Origin: Bacillota bacterium
GTDB taxonomy: Bacteria; Bacillota_I; Bacilli_A; Acholeplasmatales; Acholeplasmataceae
Length of the DNA: 15,944 nucleotides
Assembly: GCA_023431045.1 (NCBI GenBank)
Contig: JAEYXZ010000115.1
Location: 1 to 15,944 of the forward strand
Direction of reading: 5' to 3'
Shown here: piece after piece, positions 1 through 6,877 of the stretch
Position numbering within the stretch: position 1 is the stretch's first letter
Layout: every line of letters starts with the position of its first letter
The notes under the pieces: generated by a model
Seen by the model: the letters and a program-made list of their open reading frames with translations, nothing else
Told to the model about the DNA's origin: nothing
Database searches by the model: none
Made by a program: the position numbers and the translations under genes

Positions 1-156
1 CTTCTAGGCGTAACGTCAAAAGGGACTTCTGAGCTTTACTTCGTAAACCCTGAACAAATTGAAGGGGATGGTACAAATACGTACCGGATAAACTCATCAA
101 ACTTTGTTCTAAAAGGGATGCCATTTATTGATGTTCAAGAACATGATTTAAATTAA
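1..156 (+). CDS. C-terminal fragment of an unidentified protein (5' end outside window)
   Basis: Frame 1 is open from the first base and ends at TAA 154-156, giving the last 51 residues of a protein. They are hydrophilic, rich in Ser, Asn, Gly and acidic residues, with no membrane segment and no motif I recognise. No hairpin with a T-run follows before the rplU promoter, so any terminator of this gene is not obvious. It could be the tail of an extracellular, lipoprotein-like or enzyme protein; no function is assigned. Confidence 0.6.
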   Translation, partial: LLGVTSKGTSELYFVNPEQIEGDGTNTYRINSSNFVLKGMPFIDVQEHDLN

Positions 157-221
157 ATCTAAACATTGTCGATTGAATGAATACATAAAATCCAGTTATT
201 TCATAAATATATAATATTTAC

Positions 222-250
222 TTGACAAATGGTATCAATTCATATAAAAT
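222..250 (+). promoter_or_regulatory. Sigma-A type promoter of the rplU operon
   Basis: A perfect -35 TTGACA at 222-227 is followed after 17 bases by TAAAAT at 245-250, five of six matches to the -10 consensus. Transcription should start near 257, leaving about 85 nt of untranslated leader before rplU. An AT palindrome (AAATAT-ATA-ATATTT, 205-219) lies just upstream of the -35 box. Confidence 0.75.
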
Positions 251-256
251 ATGTCG

Positions 257-343
257 TGCGTTGTACCACATAGAAAAGGTTTTAAATGTCTAATGACTAC
301 CTTAATAGTGAGTCTTCAATAAAAAAATAAGGAGGGAACATAC
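257..343 (+). ncRNA. Candidate L21 leader (autoregulatory 5' UTR)
   Basis: The roughly 85-nt leader between the inferred transcription start and rplU can fold: ACC 265-267 with GGT 278-280, or ACAT 268-271 with ATGT 286-289 as an alternative; and GACT-AC (295-300) with GT-AGTC (308-314, one bulged G), closing a 7-nt loop. In Bacillota the rplU-ysxB-rpmA operon often carries the L21 leader, through which the operon is thought to be controlled by its own product. Position and length fit that family. I have not matched its consensus base by base, so the assignment rests mainly on context. The strong Shine-Dalgarno AAGGAGGG (329-336) sits 7 nt before the rplU ATG. Confidence 0.4.
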
Positions 344-643
344 ATGTTTGCAATTATTTCCACAGGTGGAAAACAATTAAAGGTGACTGAAGGCCAAGAA
401 ATCTACGTTGAAAAACTAGAAGTCGAAGCTGATCAAGTGGTAGAATTCTTAGAAGTTCTAGCAACTGATACAAAAGTTGGTCAACCATATATTGAAGGTG
501 CTAAAGTCGTTGCTCGTGTCATCAAACAAGGAAAACAAAAGAAGATTATTGTTTTCAAGTACAAGAGACGTAAAAACGAACGTAAGAAACAAGGACATAG
601 ACAACCTTACACCAAATTAGTCGTTGAAAAAATTATCGTTTAA
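344..643 (+). CDS. rplU: 50S ribosomal protein L21
   Basis: Structural protein of the large ribosomal subunit that binds 23S rRNA. The 99-residue product is close to the usual 100 to 104. It begins MFAIISTGGKQ, the L21 signature start, has a basic central loop (KRRKNERKKQGHRQ, about residues 76-89) typical of the L21 rRNA-binding region, and ends in the usual KLVVEKI-type tail. The ATG is fixed by a near-perfect Shine-Dalgarno at 329-336. It is first in the rplU-ysxB-rpmA cluster conserved across Bacillota, 3 nt ahead of ysxB, and is probably under leader control. Nothing is unusual apart from the slightly short length. Confidence 0.97.
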   Translation: MFAIISTGGKQLKVTEGQEIYVEKLEVEADQVVEFLEVLATDTKVGQPYIEGAKVVARVIKQGKQKKIIVFKYKRRKNERKKQGHRQPYTKLVVEKIIV

Positions 644-646
644 GAA

Positions 647-961
647 ATGATTAAGTACACATTTAAACGTGAACAAGGTTTCATCAAGAAAATCACTGTT
701 AAGGGTCATGCACTCTTTGGTGAATATGGCAGCGACATTGTTTGTGCAAGTGTCTCAACCGCATTGATTGTAACTGCGAATGCGCTTGAAACATTAGGTT
801 ATAAAGAACAATTTTATGCTAAAGTTGAAGCCGGTAACTTCGAACTTGAAGTTTACCAAACGGATAGCGTCATTGAAGGATTGCTATCAAATCTATATTA
901 CACATTAAATGAGCTTGAAGCTCAATATCAGTCTTACATTAAAAATCAGAAGGAGGGATAA
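647..961 (+). CDS. prp: Ribosomal-processing cysteine protease Prp (YsxB family)
   Basis: Prp removes the short N-terminal extension of L27, an essential maturation step known from Staphylococcus and present where L27 carries the extension. The 104-residue protein has the family signature GHALFGEYGSDIVCASVS at residues 20-37, including the catalytic dyad His21 and Cys33, so it should be active. It lies between rplU and rpmA, its normal place, 3 nt after rplU and 2 nt before rpmA. There is no separate strong Shine-Dalgarno before ATG 647, so translation is probably coupled to rplU. Its last codons contain the Shine-Dalgarno of rpmA (AGGAGGG, 951-957). The B. subtilis name is ysxB. Confidence 0.93.
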   Translation: MIKYTFKREQGFIKKITVKGHALFGEYGSDIVCASVSTALIVTANALETLGYKEQFYAKVEAGNFELEVYQTDSVIEGLLSNLYYTLNELEAQYQSYIKNQKEG

Positions 962-963
962 CG

Positions 964-1242
964 ATGTTAAAGTTAAATATTCAGTTATTCGCATCTAAAA
1001 AAGGGGTAGGGTCAACTCGAAATGGCCGCGACTCCCAATCAAAACGTTTAGGAGCAAAATTATCTGACGGACAGTACGCATCAGCTGGATCGATTATATA
1101 TCGTCAAAGAGGAACTAAAGTTCATCCAGGTGAAAATGTCGGACGTGGTGGGGATGATACGCTATTCGCTAAAATTTCCGGTGTTGTGAAGTACGAACGT
1201 AAAGGAAAAACACGTACACAGGTCTCAGTTTACGAAGGGTAA
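964..1242 (+). CDS. rpmA: 50S ribosomal protein L27, with cleavable N-terminal extension
   Basis: L27 reaches the peptidyl-transferase centre with its N terminus. The 92-residue product starts MLKLNIQLFA, then SKKGVGSTRNGRDS, matching the Bacillota type whose leader is cut by Prp after the FA pair; here that is after Ala10, leaving Ser11 as the mature N terminus. The cleavage core is QLFA rather than the commoner QFFA. The remainder shows the usual body (LGAKLSDGQ, IIYRQRGTKVHPG, GRGGDDTLFA). Shine-Dalgarno AGGAGGG lies at 951-957, 6 nt before the ATG. The last two codons and the stop form the left arm of a transcription terminator. Confidence 0.97.
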   Translation: MLKLNIQLFASKKGVGSTRNGRDSQSKRLGAKLSDGQYASAGSIIYRQRGTKVHPGENVGRGGDDTLFAKISGVVKYERKGKTRTQVSVYEG

Positions 1243-1262
1243 TTGCAATTACCCTTTTTTTT
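1235..1262 (+). terminator. Intrinsic terminator overlapping the rpmA stop codon
   Basis: A perfect 9-bp stem, AAGGGTAAT (1235-1243) with ATTACCCTT (1248-1256) around a TGCA loop, is followed by T to position 1262. The left arm contains the last two codons and the TAA of rpmA. It should end most rplU-ysxB-rpmA transcripts. Because obg starts only 20 nt after the T-run with no visible promoter between, some readthrough is likely. Confidence 0.85.
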
Positions 1263-1281
1263 CGAAGTTTAGGAGGTAACT

Positions 1282-2541
1282 ATGAATGGTTTTATTGATG
1301 AAGTAACCGTAGAAGTCGCTGCCGGTCGTGGTGGGGATGGTAAGGTTGCTTTTAGAAGAGAAAAATATATTGAACTTGGTGGACCATACGGTGGAAACGG
1401 TGGTCATGGTGGTTCAATTTATTTTGTTGGTGATGAAGGTAAAAATACACTCATAGACCTTACTTTTATGCGTCATATTAAAGGTAAAGCTGGAGCCAGA
1501 GGAGAAATTAAAGGGATGCACGGCGCTAACGCAGAGCATACCTATATTCGTGTTCCACTGGGTACCATTATTTATCATGAAGAAGGTTTAAAAATTGGTG
1601 AAATACTAACTCATGGACAAGAGTTATTGATTGCGAAAGGTGGCCGTGGAGGACGCGGAAACATCGCATTTGCAACGAATCGAAACCAAGCACCGGATTT
1701 TGCTGAAAAAGGTGAAATGGGTGAGAAATTTAAGATTAAAATTGAACTTCAAGTGTTAGCGGATGTTGGATTATTAGGTTATCCATCAGTTGGTAAATCA
1801 ACTTTGATTTCTGCAATTTCTAATGCGAAAGCTAAAATTGCTGAATACCACTTCACAACCTTATCACCGCAACTTGGTATGGTTAGAGTTGATGATGAAT
1901 CATTTGTTGTTGCTGACTTACCGGGATTAATCGAAAATGCACATTTAGGTGTAGGATTGGGTATTCAATTTCTAAAGCACGTTGAACGCTGTCGCGTACT
2001 ACTCCATGTTGTTTCAATGACATCAGATGATCCCTATCAGGATTATGTCAATATCAATAAAGAGTTAGTCTTATATGATGAAGATTTAAAGCATCGTACA
2101 CAAATTGTTGTTGCTAATAAAATGGATATGCCTGGTGCTGAAGATAAGTTAAAGGCATTTAAAAAGAAAGTCAAAAAAGTAACGATTGTACCAATCTCAG
2201 CAATGAATCATCAAAACTTAAATGAGTTAAAATACGAAATTGTGAAAGTTCTTAAAACAATCCCTAAATTGACTGCAAGTGAAGATGAGAAGCTATATAC
2301 CTATAGTGAGAAGAAAGAATCCAATTTTATCATTAAAAAGGGTGATGATGGTGTCTTTGAAGTCACTGGGGATAAACTCTATCGCTTGTTTACAAAGATT
2401 GACTTTAATAATGATTCTGCTGTGAAACGATTTGCTAGACAGCTTAGAGGTATTGGCGTCGATGATGCACTCAAGGCTGCAGGTGTCAAATCAGGTGATA
2501 CAGTTAGAATCTTCGAATTTATTTTCGAATATATCGAATAA
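1282..2541 (+). CDS. obg: Obg GTPase (CgtA/ObgE), ribosome assembly
   Basis: An essential GTPase that binds the maturing 50S subunit and links ribosome assembly to nucleotide pools. The 419 residues hold all three expected parts: a glycine-rich Obg fold (1-159), the G domain (160-330) and a C-terminal OCT domain (about 350-419). G-domain motifs are intact: GYPSVGKST 166-174 (P-loop), FTT 191-193, DLPGLIENAH 212-221, NKMD 279-282, SAM 306-308. The start is supported by AGGAGG at 1271-1276. It follows rpmA as in many Bacillota but behind a terminator, so expression probably depends on readthrough. Its own terminator lies 7 nt past the stop. Confidence 0.97.
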   Translation: MNGFIDEVTVEVAAGRGGDGKVAFRREKYIELGGPYGGNGGHGGSIYFVGDEGKNTLIDLTFMRHIKGKAGARGEIKGMHGANAEHTYIRVPLGTIIYHEEGLKIGEILTHGQELLIAKGGRGGRGNIAFATNRNQAPDFAEKGEMGEKFKIKIELQVLADVGLLGYPSVGKSTLISAISNAKAKIAEYHFTTLSPQLGMVRVDDESFVVADLPGLIENAHLGVGLGIQFLKHVERCRVLLHVVSMTSDDPYQDYVNINKELVLYDEDLKHRTQIVVANKMDMPGAEDKLKAFKKKVKKVTIVPISAMNHQNLNELKYEIVKVLKTIPKLTASEDEKLYTYSEKKESNFIIKKGDDGVFEVTGDKLYRLFTKIDFNNDSAVKRFARQLRGIGVDDALKAAGVKSGDTVRIFEFIFEYIE

Positions 2542-2548
2542 AATAATG

Positions 2549-2570
2549 AACCTACTCATGTAGGTTTTTT
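2549..2570 (+). terminator. Intrinsic terminator of obg
   Basis: AACCTAC (2549-2555) pairs with GTAGGTT (2560-2566) around a TCAT loop, with T to 2570 completing the tail. It lies 7 nt after the obg stop and protects against running into the opposing coiled-coil gene. Confidence 0.8.
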
Positions 2571-2601
2571 ATTTGTAGAAAGTGAGTAAAAATCAATAAA
2601 G

Positions 2602-2631
2602 AAAAACGACATTGATGATTCTATGTCGTTT
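2602..2631 (-). terminator. Intrinsic terminator of the minus-strand coiled-coil gene, possibly bidirectional
   Basis: AAACGACAT (2604-2612) and ATGTCGTTT (2623-2631) form a 9-bp stem with a 10-nt loop. Read on the minus strand it begins 11 nt after the stop of the coiled-coil gene and is followed by T-rich sequence. On the plus strand it is followed by CTATTTTTT, so it may also back up the obg terminator. Confidence 0.7.
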
Positions 2632-2642
2632 CTATTTTTTAT

Positions 2643-5600
2643 TTAGAGTTTCAGAGTCTTTTGTTTAAATCGATAACTACGTTTGGAGTCTTGAATATCT
2701 CTTAAATAGTTTTTTTGTTCTGCAAGTTCAAGTTTTTTAACCGTGTTTTCGGCATTTTCCTTATTTTGTTTAAGTTCTTGAACATGTTTTTCATAAGTGA
2801 TTTTTAATTCATCATCAAAGCTTGCTAGACGCTTATTAAATAACTGGACTTTTTTCTCACGACTTTCTGAATAAGCGGCTTGTTTTTCCTTGAGTTGATG
2901 ATTGATGCGTTGTTCAGTTTGTTGATAACGACTGGTTAAAACATCATTCTTAAGTGCTGTTGATTCTTCAAGTTGTTTTAAGTTCTTTTCACGGGTTATA
3001 ATAGTTTCCTTTAGTTTAACTGTATTTCGTTTGAGAGATTCATGCGTGTGGTTGATATTCTTATCATATTCGAGTTCAAACTGATGGATAACACTTTGAA
3101 GATTCGCATCAATCAACTGTAATTCACTATTCATACGTTCTTTGATTTGAAGTATTTGAAGTTCAGTATTTTTGATTCGATTTCTAACATCTTCAAGTAG
3201 ATTGTTTTTATCGCGTTGAATTGAGAAACTCAATTGTGACTTCACTTGTAATTCTTCATTGTCTAATGAAAGTTGTAGTTTTTGATATTTCTCTTCAAGT
3301 GATTTTTGATTGGATTCTAAATTGTCTTTAACTTTAGAAAATTGATTGGATTGTTTTAAGTATTGACGATCAAATCGTTGCTTAAGTTTTATCTGTTCAC
3401 GATTTAGCGTATCGTAGAGGTTAATGCTACCTTTTAGTAGTTGTTGATAGAAGTACTGTGATTGTTTTTCAAAATATGTTTCTTGGTTGCGATAATTTTT
3501 AGTATATTCTTTGATGACATCATCTGTTAGGTAGAGTGGTTGATTGAGTCGTTCAGTTAAAGGCTTAATTCTATCTCCATAGATATTAAACAAATATGCT
3601 AAACGCTTCATTAGTTGTTCGTAGAAGGACATTTGTTCAAAGTAAATTTTTGCATCTTCATGTTGCTCAGTTTTGAGTAATGCGACCTTCTCTTCGAATG
3701 TTTCATCAACTTTCTTAATTCTAAGTTCTAGTGCTTCGAGTGGTTTTTGATATTTAAGGATATCCTTTTCATGACTCGACATTTCATTTTCCAAAGCATT
3801 AATAGATTTTTGATGTGATTCGATTTCACTTCTTAGGATTTTTTGTTGTTTCTTGTTGGTTTCGGTTGATAAAACTGATTCAACATGATTAATTTGATTT
3901 TGAACCTTATCAACGTTGGTTTGAAGAACAATTATTTGGTTTTCAATGACACGAATTGATTGTGCAATTTGGTCCTTCTCAGTTTGAATTAAAGCGAGTT
4001 CATCCGTGCGATTCTTAATTAATTGCGCATGGGAAGTTTTGAATCGGTACCCAGTTAAATCGTTGATTTTACGTTCATGATAAGTTCTCATATCAACTAA
4101 GAAACTATCAATCGCTTGAGTTTGTAGAAGTGATAATTCTTTGAAGATATTAAGATATAAAGTAATGAATGTTTTTATATCTTCTGGATGTGCCGGTAGT
4201 TGATATAGATTAATCGTCTCTAACATAAAATGATGATGAATGTTATAGATGTTATAGATTTGATTAAATAGATAATGGATTCTTGAATGAACAACATTTA
4301 AATCTTTAGCAAGAATATCTTGGTCTCGTTCAATTTGAGCAATATGATCAAGATATGTCAGTTTAAAGTCTTCAAATTCAATTGATGCTTGGTGTAGTAC
4401 TTGTTTCAAGTTTTGAATTTGTTCATGATGTTGTAAAGTTGTTTTATGATGTTTTTGGATGTATTCTTGTGAGGTTGTTTTATCGGTCTTTTGTAATAAA
4501 TAATTGAGTTCATGTGAGAGATTAGATTGCTCAAAAGAGAGTAAGGCAAGCTCACGCATCAAATTCTGATTTTTAAGTTGTTGTTCACGAATAACGGTTT
4601 CTTTTTCGATTAGTAATTGAGTCGTCATCGACAGAACACTGCGGTCGTGTTCACGTTTAATTTTCGCTAAGTCTAATTGCTCATTTTGTTCTAGTATGAA
4701 TAGTTCTTGTTCATAAGCAATTAAATCTTCTTGTTGTCCATAATGATTCAAGTGGAAGTTAGTATCATTGGATAATAAGTTGATATCACGCTCTGAAATC
4801 GCACTGGCAATCGATAGTTCAGCCTCAAGTGGTGCAATATCATCAACATACTTTAATTCTAAAAGCTCGATATCATGATCAAGTTTTAATTTACGCTTTT
4901 TAATTTTCGTTTCAATTTCTTTTTGACGATATTGATAAAGAAGCTCTGTATTAATCGTCTTGAGTTTATGGTCAAATTCGAGTAATTTACCATCTAGACG
5001 CCATTTAGATTTTTCCTGAAGGTAATTACTTTCAGCTTCTGCAAGTTTGATATACTCTTCACGAATTTGTTGTTGAACATCATGTTTTGTACGAATGATT
5101 TGACGATTAAGTTCATTGTCCTGTAAGCGAAGTTTACGACGACGATCTTTTGTCAATTGATCTTTTTCGAATTCACTTTCGAGAGCCTTCAATTTATCTC
5201 TAAATGCTTTTGTTTCGTCAATACGATCTTTTTGAAGATTTTCTCTAAAAGAGGAGAGCTTACTGTTAAGTAGCGTAACAGCTTCAGCGTTTTCTCTAAT
5301 GATTTTTTGCTTTCTTTCTTCGTAATCTCCAACGATGGTATCAATCTTTTGACGATGTAATTGGAGTTCTTGTTGATACTCATTTAAAGCTTGCTGTTTT
5401 AAATCTGTAAAGTATTGTTGAAGACCAGCCATTTCCTCTTCAATAGGTGAAAGATCCATTTTATAGTTGGTTTGAAGTTTATGTAGCGCGTCTTCCTTTT
5501 TTCTTTTAAGTGTATCAACCTTTTTATTAAAAGAAGTAGAAGCTTGATGATAATCGTTTTTGATTGTAAGGTATTTCTTATCACTTTGCTCACGATATGA

Positions 5601-6221
5601 GTTTTTCTCTGAAACGATTTTTTCTTTTGAGGTTGCAATTCTTGCATTATAATCATTGACGCCTTGTTCAATGACAGATGCATATGTTTCAAAATCATTT
5701 TCTAATTGAGTAAGTTTGACTTGATAATCTGCTTCAATTGCAGAAATTGCAGCTGCACTTTGTTTTTTAATTTGGGATATTTCATGATCGATTTGTGAAG
5801 TTTCTTTCGATTTTGCAGCGAGTGCTTGTGAATTTTGTTCTTTAAATAGAGTTTCGATTTGTTCTAGTTCTACTTTTAATTCATCGAGTAAACGTTGACT
5901 TTCCTTCTCCATAACCGCATTCTCGTTCTCGAGATGAGTTCGGTTAGTTTGAAGTAATTGTTCTAATTCAGATTTAATGCTTTGATTATTTTTATTTAAT
6001 TGAAGAAGTGATTGATCATATTTTATATGTGTCGTTTTATGACTTAATGTAATCTCTTTAACGACTGCTTGGTGATTTTGTTCAAATGATAAAAACTCTC
6101 CTTGAGTTTGAGAGAGTAGTTTTCTCAGTTGATCCACGATGGATTTATATTTTTTATCTTTTTTCGCTAAATCGGATAAACCTTGTGATATATCCTTAAT
6201 AAAGTCGAATGTCAAAGCCAT
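2643..6221 (-). CDS. Giant soluble coiled-coil protein of unknown function (about 1,192 aa)
   Basis: Nearly the whole protein is charged, heptad-like helix rich in Glu, Lys, Gln and Leu, with about eight prolines, few glycines, one Trp, no Cys, and no signal peptide or membrane segment. I find no Walker A (GxxGxGKS), so it is not an SMC or Rad50 ATPase despite the look. Two aromatic-rich islands, each opening with YLFN (about residues 655-740 and 880-960), interrupt the helix. The C terminus is basic (Arg, Lys, Tyr rich). An ATG five codons further upstream (6236) overlaps the -10 box and has no Shine-Dalgarno, so ATG 6221, preceded by AGGGATGTG, is the better start. It is a single-gene unit with its own promoter and terminator. 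A cytoskeletal, scaffold or chromosome-organising role is possible but is inference only. Confidence 0.85.
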   Translation of the reverse strand: MALTFDFIKDISQGLSDLAKKDKKYKSIVDQLRKLLSQTQGEFLSFEQNHQAVVKEITLSHKTTHIKYDQSLLQLNKNNQSIKSELEQLLQTNRTHLENENAVMEKESQRLLDELKVELEQIETLFKEQNSQALAAKSKETSQIDHEISQIKKQSAAAISAIEADYQVKLTQLENDFETYASVIEQGVNDYNARIATSKEKIVSEKNSYREQSDKKYLTIKNDYHQASTSFNKKVDTLKRKKEDALHKLQTNYKMDLSPIEEEMAGLQQYFTDLKQQALNEYQQELQLHRQKIDTIVGDYEERKQKIIRENAEAVTLLNSKLSSFRENLQKDRIDETKAFRDKLKALESEFEKDQLTKDRRRKLRLQDNELNRQIIRTKHDVQQQIREEYIKLAEAESNYLQEKSKWRLDGKLLEFDHKLKTINTELLYQYRQKEIETKIKKRKLKLDHDIELLELKYVDDIAPLEAELSIASAISERDINLLSNDTNFHLNHYGQQEDLIAYEQELFILEQNEQLDLAKIKREHDRSVLSMTTQLLIEKETVIREQQLKNQNLMRELALLSFEQSNLSHELNYLLQKTDKTTSQEYIQKHHKTTLQHHEQIQNLKQVLHQASIEFEDFKLTYLDHIAQIERDQDILAKDLNVVHSRIHYLFNQIYNIYNIHHHFMLETINLYQLPAHPEDIKTFITLYLNIFKELSLLQTQAIDSFLVDMRTYHERKINDLTGYRFKTSHAQLIKNRTDELALIQTEKDQIAQSIRVIENQIIVLQTNVDKVQNQINHVESVLSTETNKKQQKILRSEIESHQKSINALENEMSSHEKDILKYQKPLEALELRIKKVDETFEEKVALLKTEQHEDAKIYFEQMSFYEQLMKRLAYLFNIYGDRIKPLTERLNQPLYLTDDVIKEYTKNYRNQETYFEKQSQYFYQQLLKGSINLYDTLNREQIKLKQRFDRQYLKQSNQFSKVKDNLESNQKSLEEKYQKLQLSLDNEELQVKSQLSFSIQRDKNNLLEDVRNRIKNTELQILQIKERMNSELQLIDANLQSVIHQFELEYDKNINHTHESLKRNTVKLKETIITREKNLKQLEESTALKNDVLTSRYQQTEQRINHQLKEKQAAYSESREKKVQLFNKRLASFDDELKITYEKHVQELKQNKENAENTVKKLELAEQKNYLRDIQDSKRSYRFKQKTLKL

Positions 6222-6237
6222 CACATCCCTAAACATT

Positions 6238-6246
6238 ATTATAACA
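6238..6246 (-). promoter_or_regulatory. Extended -10 promoter of the coiled-coil gene
   Basis: On the minus strand TGT-TATAAT reads from 6246 to 6238, a perfect extended -10 (TGnTATAAT). No convincing -35 box lies 16 to 18 nt upstream. The start of transcription falls near 6231, leaving a leader of only about 10 nt before the preferred ATG at 6221. Confidence 0.65.
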
Positions 6247-6265
6247 TAATAAATCAGCTAGAAAA

Positions 6266-6274
6266 TGCTATAAT
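6266..6274 (+). promoter_or_regulatory. Extended -10 promoter of ruvA-ruvB-queA
   Basis: TGC-TATAAT at 6266-6274 is a perfect extended -10 with no good -35 box. Transcription would begin near 6281, about 27 nt before ruvA. It lies back to back with the promoter of the coiled-coil gene, the two -10 boxes being only about 25 bp apart. Confidence 0.65.
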
Positions 6275-6307
6275 AAGTTTATGAAACCATAAAAAGGACA
6301 TTTTACT

Positions 6308-6868
6308 ATGTATGCTTATATCAAAGGGATTATAACAAAAATCAAACCAAGTGCTGTTGTTGTTGAAAGTCAAGGTATTGGATACCTTCTTTTATCTCCA
6401 ACACCATATTCATACCACATTGGAGAAGAAGCGACTCTATATACGTATTTACACGTTAGAGAAGACGTTTTTGCCTTATATGGTTTTAAGGATGAAGAAA
6501 CACTTCAGCTATTTGAAAAGCTTATTTCAGTTTCAGGTATTGGTCCTAAAAGTGCATTAAGTATCGTTGCTTTTGAATCAACCAATTTAATTATTGAAGC
6601 AATTGAAACAGGGGATATTAAGTATCTTACAAAGTTTCCTGGTATTGGTAAGAAATCTGCACAACAAATCATCCTTGATTTGAAAGGCAAACTGATTGAT
6701 GATGAGACTGAACTTCAACTCATTCCAGATCAACAAAAAGACATTGTTGCAGCATTAACTGCACTTGGATATAATAAACAAGAAATCAAGAAGACAATCA
6801 AGCACATCAATGTTGATCAACCGGTTGATCAAGCACTTAAAGATGCATTGGCATATTTATTAAAGTAG
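6308..6868 (+). CDS. ruvA: Holliday junction DNA helicase subunit RuvA
   Basis: RuvA tetramers bind four-way junctions and load the RuvB motor. The 186 residues are slightly shorter than the usual 190 to 205. Visible parts are the N-terminal OB-like domain (1-65, starting MYAYIKG), two helix-hairpin-helix DNA-binding motifs (VSGIGPKSAL 75-84 and FPGIGKKSAQ 110-119) and a short C-terminal domain III that contacts RuvB (about 140-186). Shine-Dalgarno AAGGA (6294-6298) precedes the ATG. ruvB follows immediately after the TAG. No ruvC is nearby, as is common in low-GC Gram-positive relatives. Confidence 0.96.
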   Translation: MYAYIKGIITKIKPSAVVVESQGIGYLLLSPTPYSYHIGEEATLYTYLHVREDVFALYGFKDEETLQLFEKLISVSGIGPKSALSIVAFESTNLIIEAIETGDIKYLTKFPGIGKKSAQQIILDLKGKLIDDETELQLIPDQQKDIVAALTALGYNKQEIKKTIKHINVDQPVDQALKDALAYLLK

Positions 6869-6877
6869 GTGAAATCT

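Noticed and set aside
5189..5698. Two minus-strand frames of 64 and 99 aa within the coiled-coil gene
   Set aside because: They are out-of-frame shadows of the long AT-rich coiled-coil gene without ribosome-binding sites.
2643..6236. The coiled-coil protein as an SMC/Rad50-type chromosome segregation ATPase
   Set aside because: No Walker A, Walker B or ABC signature is visible at either end, and there is no globular hinge with the SMC glycine pattern.
6222..6236. Upstream ATG 6236 as start of the coiled-coil gene
   Set aside because: It abuts the -10 box, lies upstream of or at the expected transcription start and has no Shine-Dalgarno; ATG 6221 follows AGGGATGTG.
6281..6292. Minimal ORF ATG-AAA-CCA-TAA in the ruvA leader
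   Set aside because: It starts at the predicted first base of the transcript, has no ribosome-binding site and three codons occur by chance.
6869..6877. GTG 6869 as the ruvB start
   Set aside because: The only Shine-Dalgarno-like element, AGGTGA, overlaps this GTG and is spaced for GTG 6878. The two differ by three residues, so this is a preference, not a certainty.
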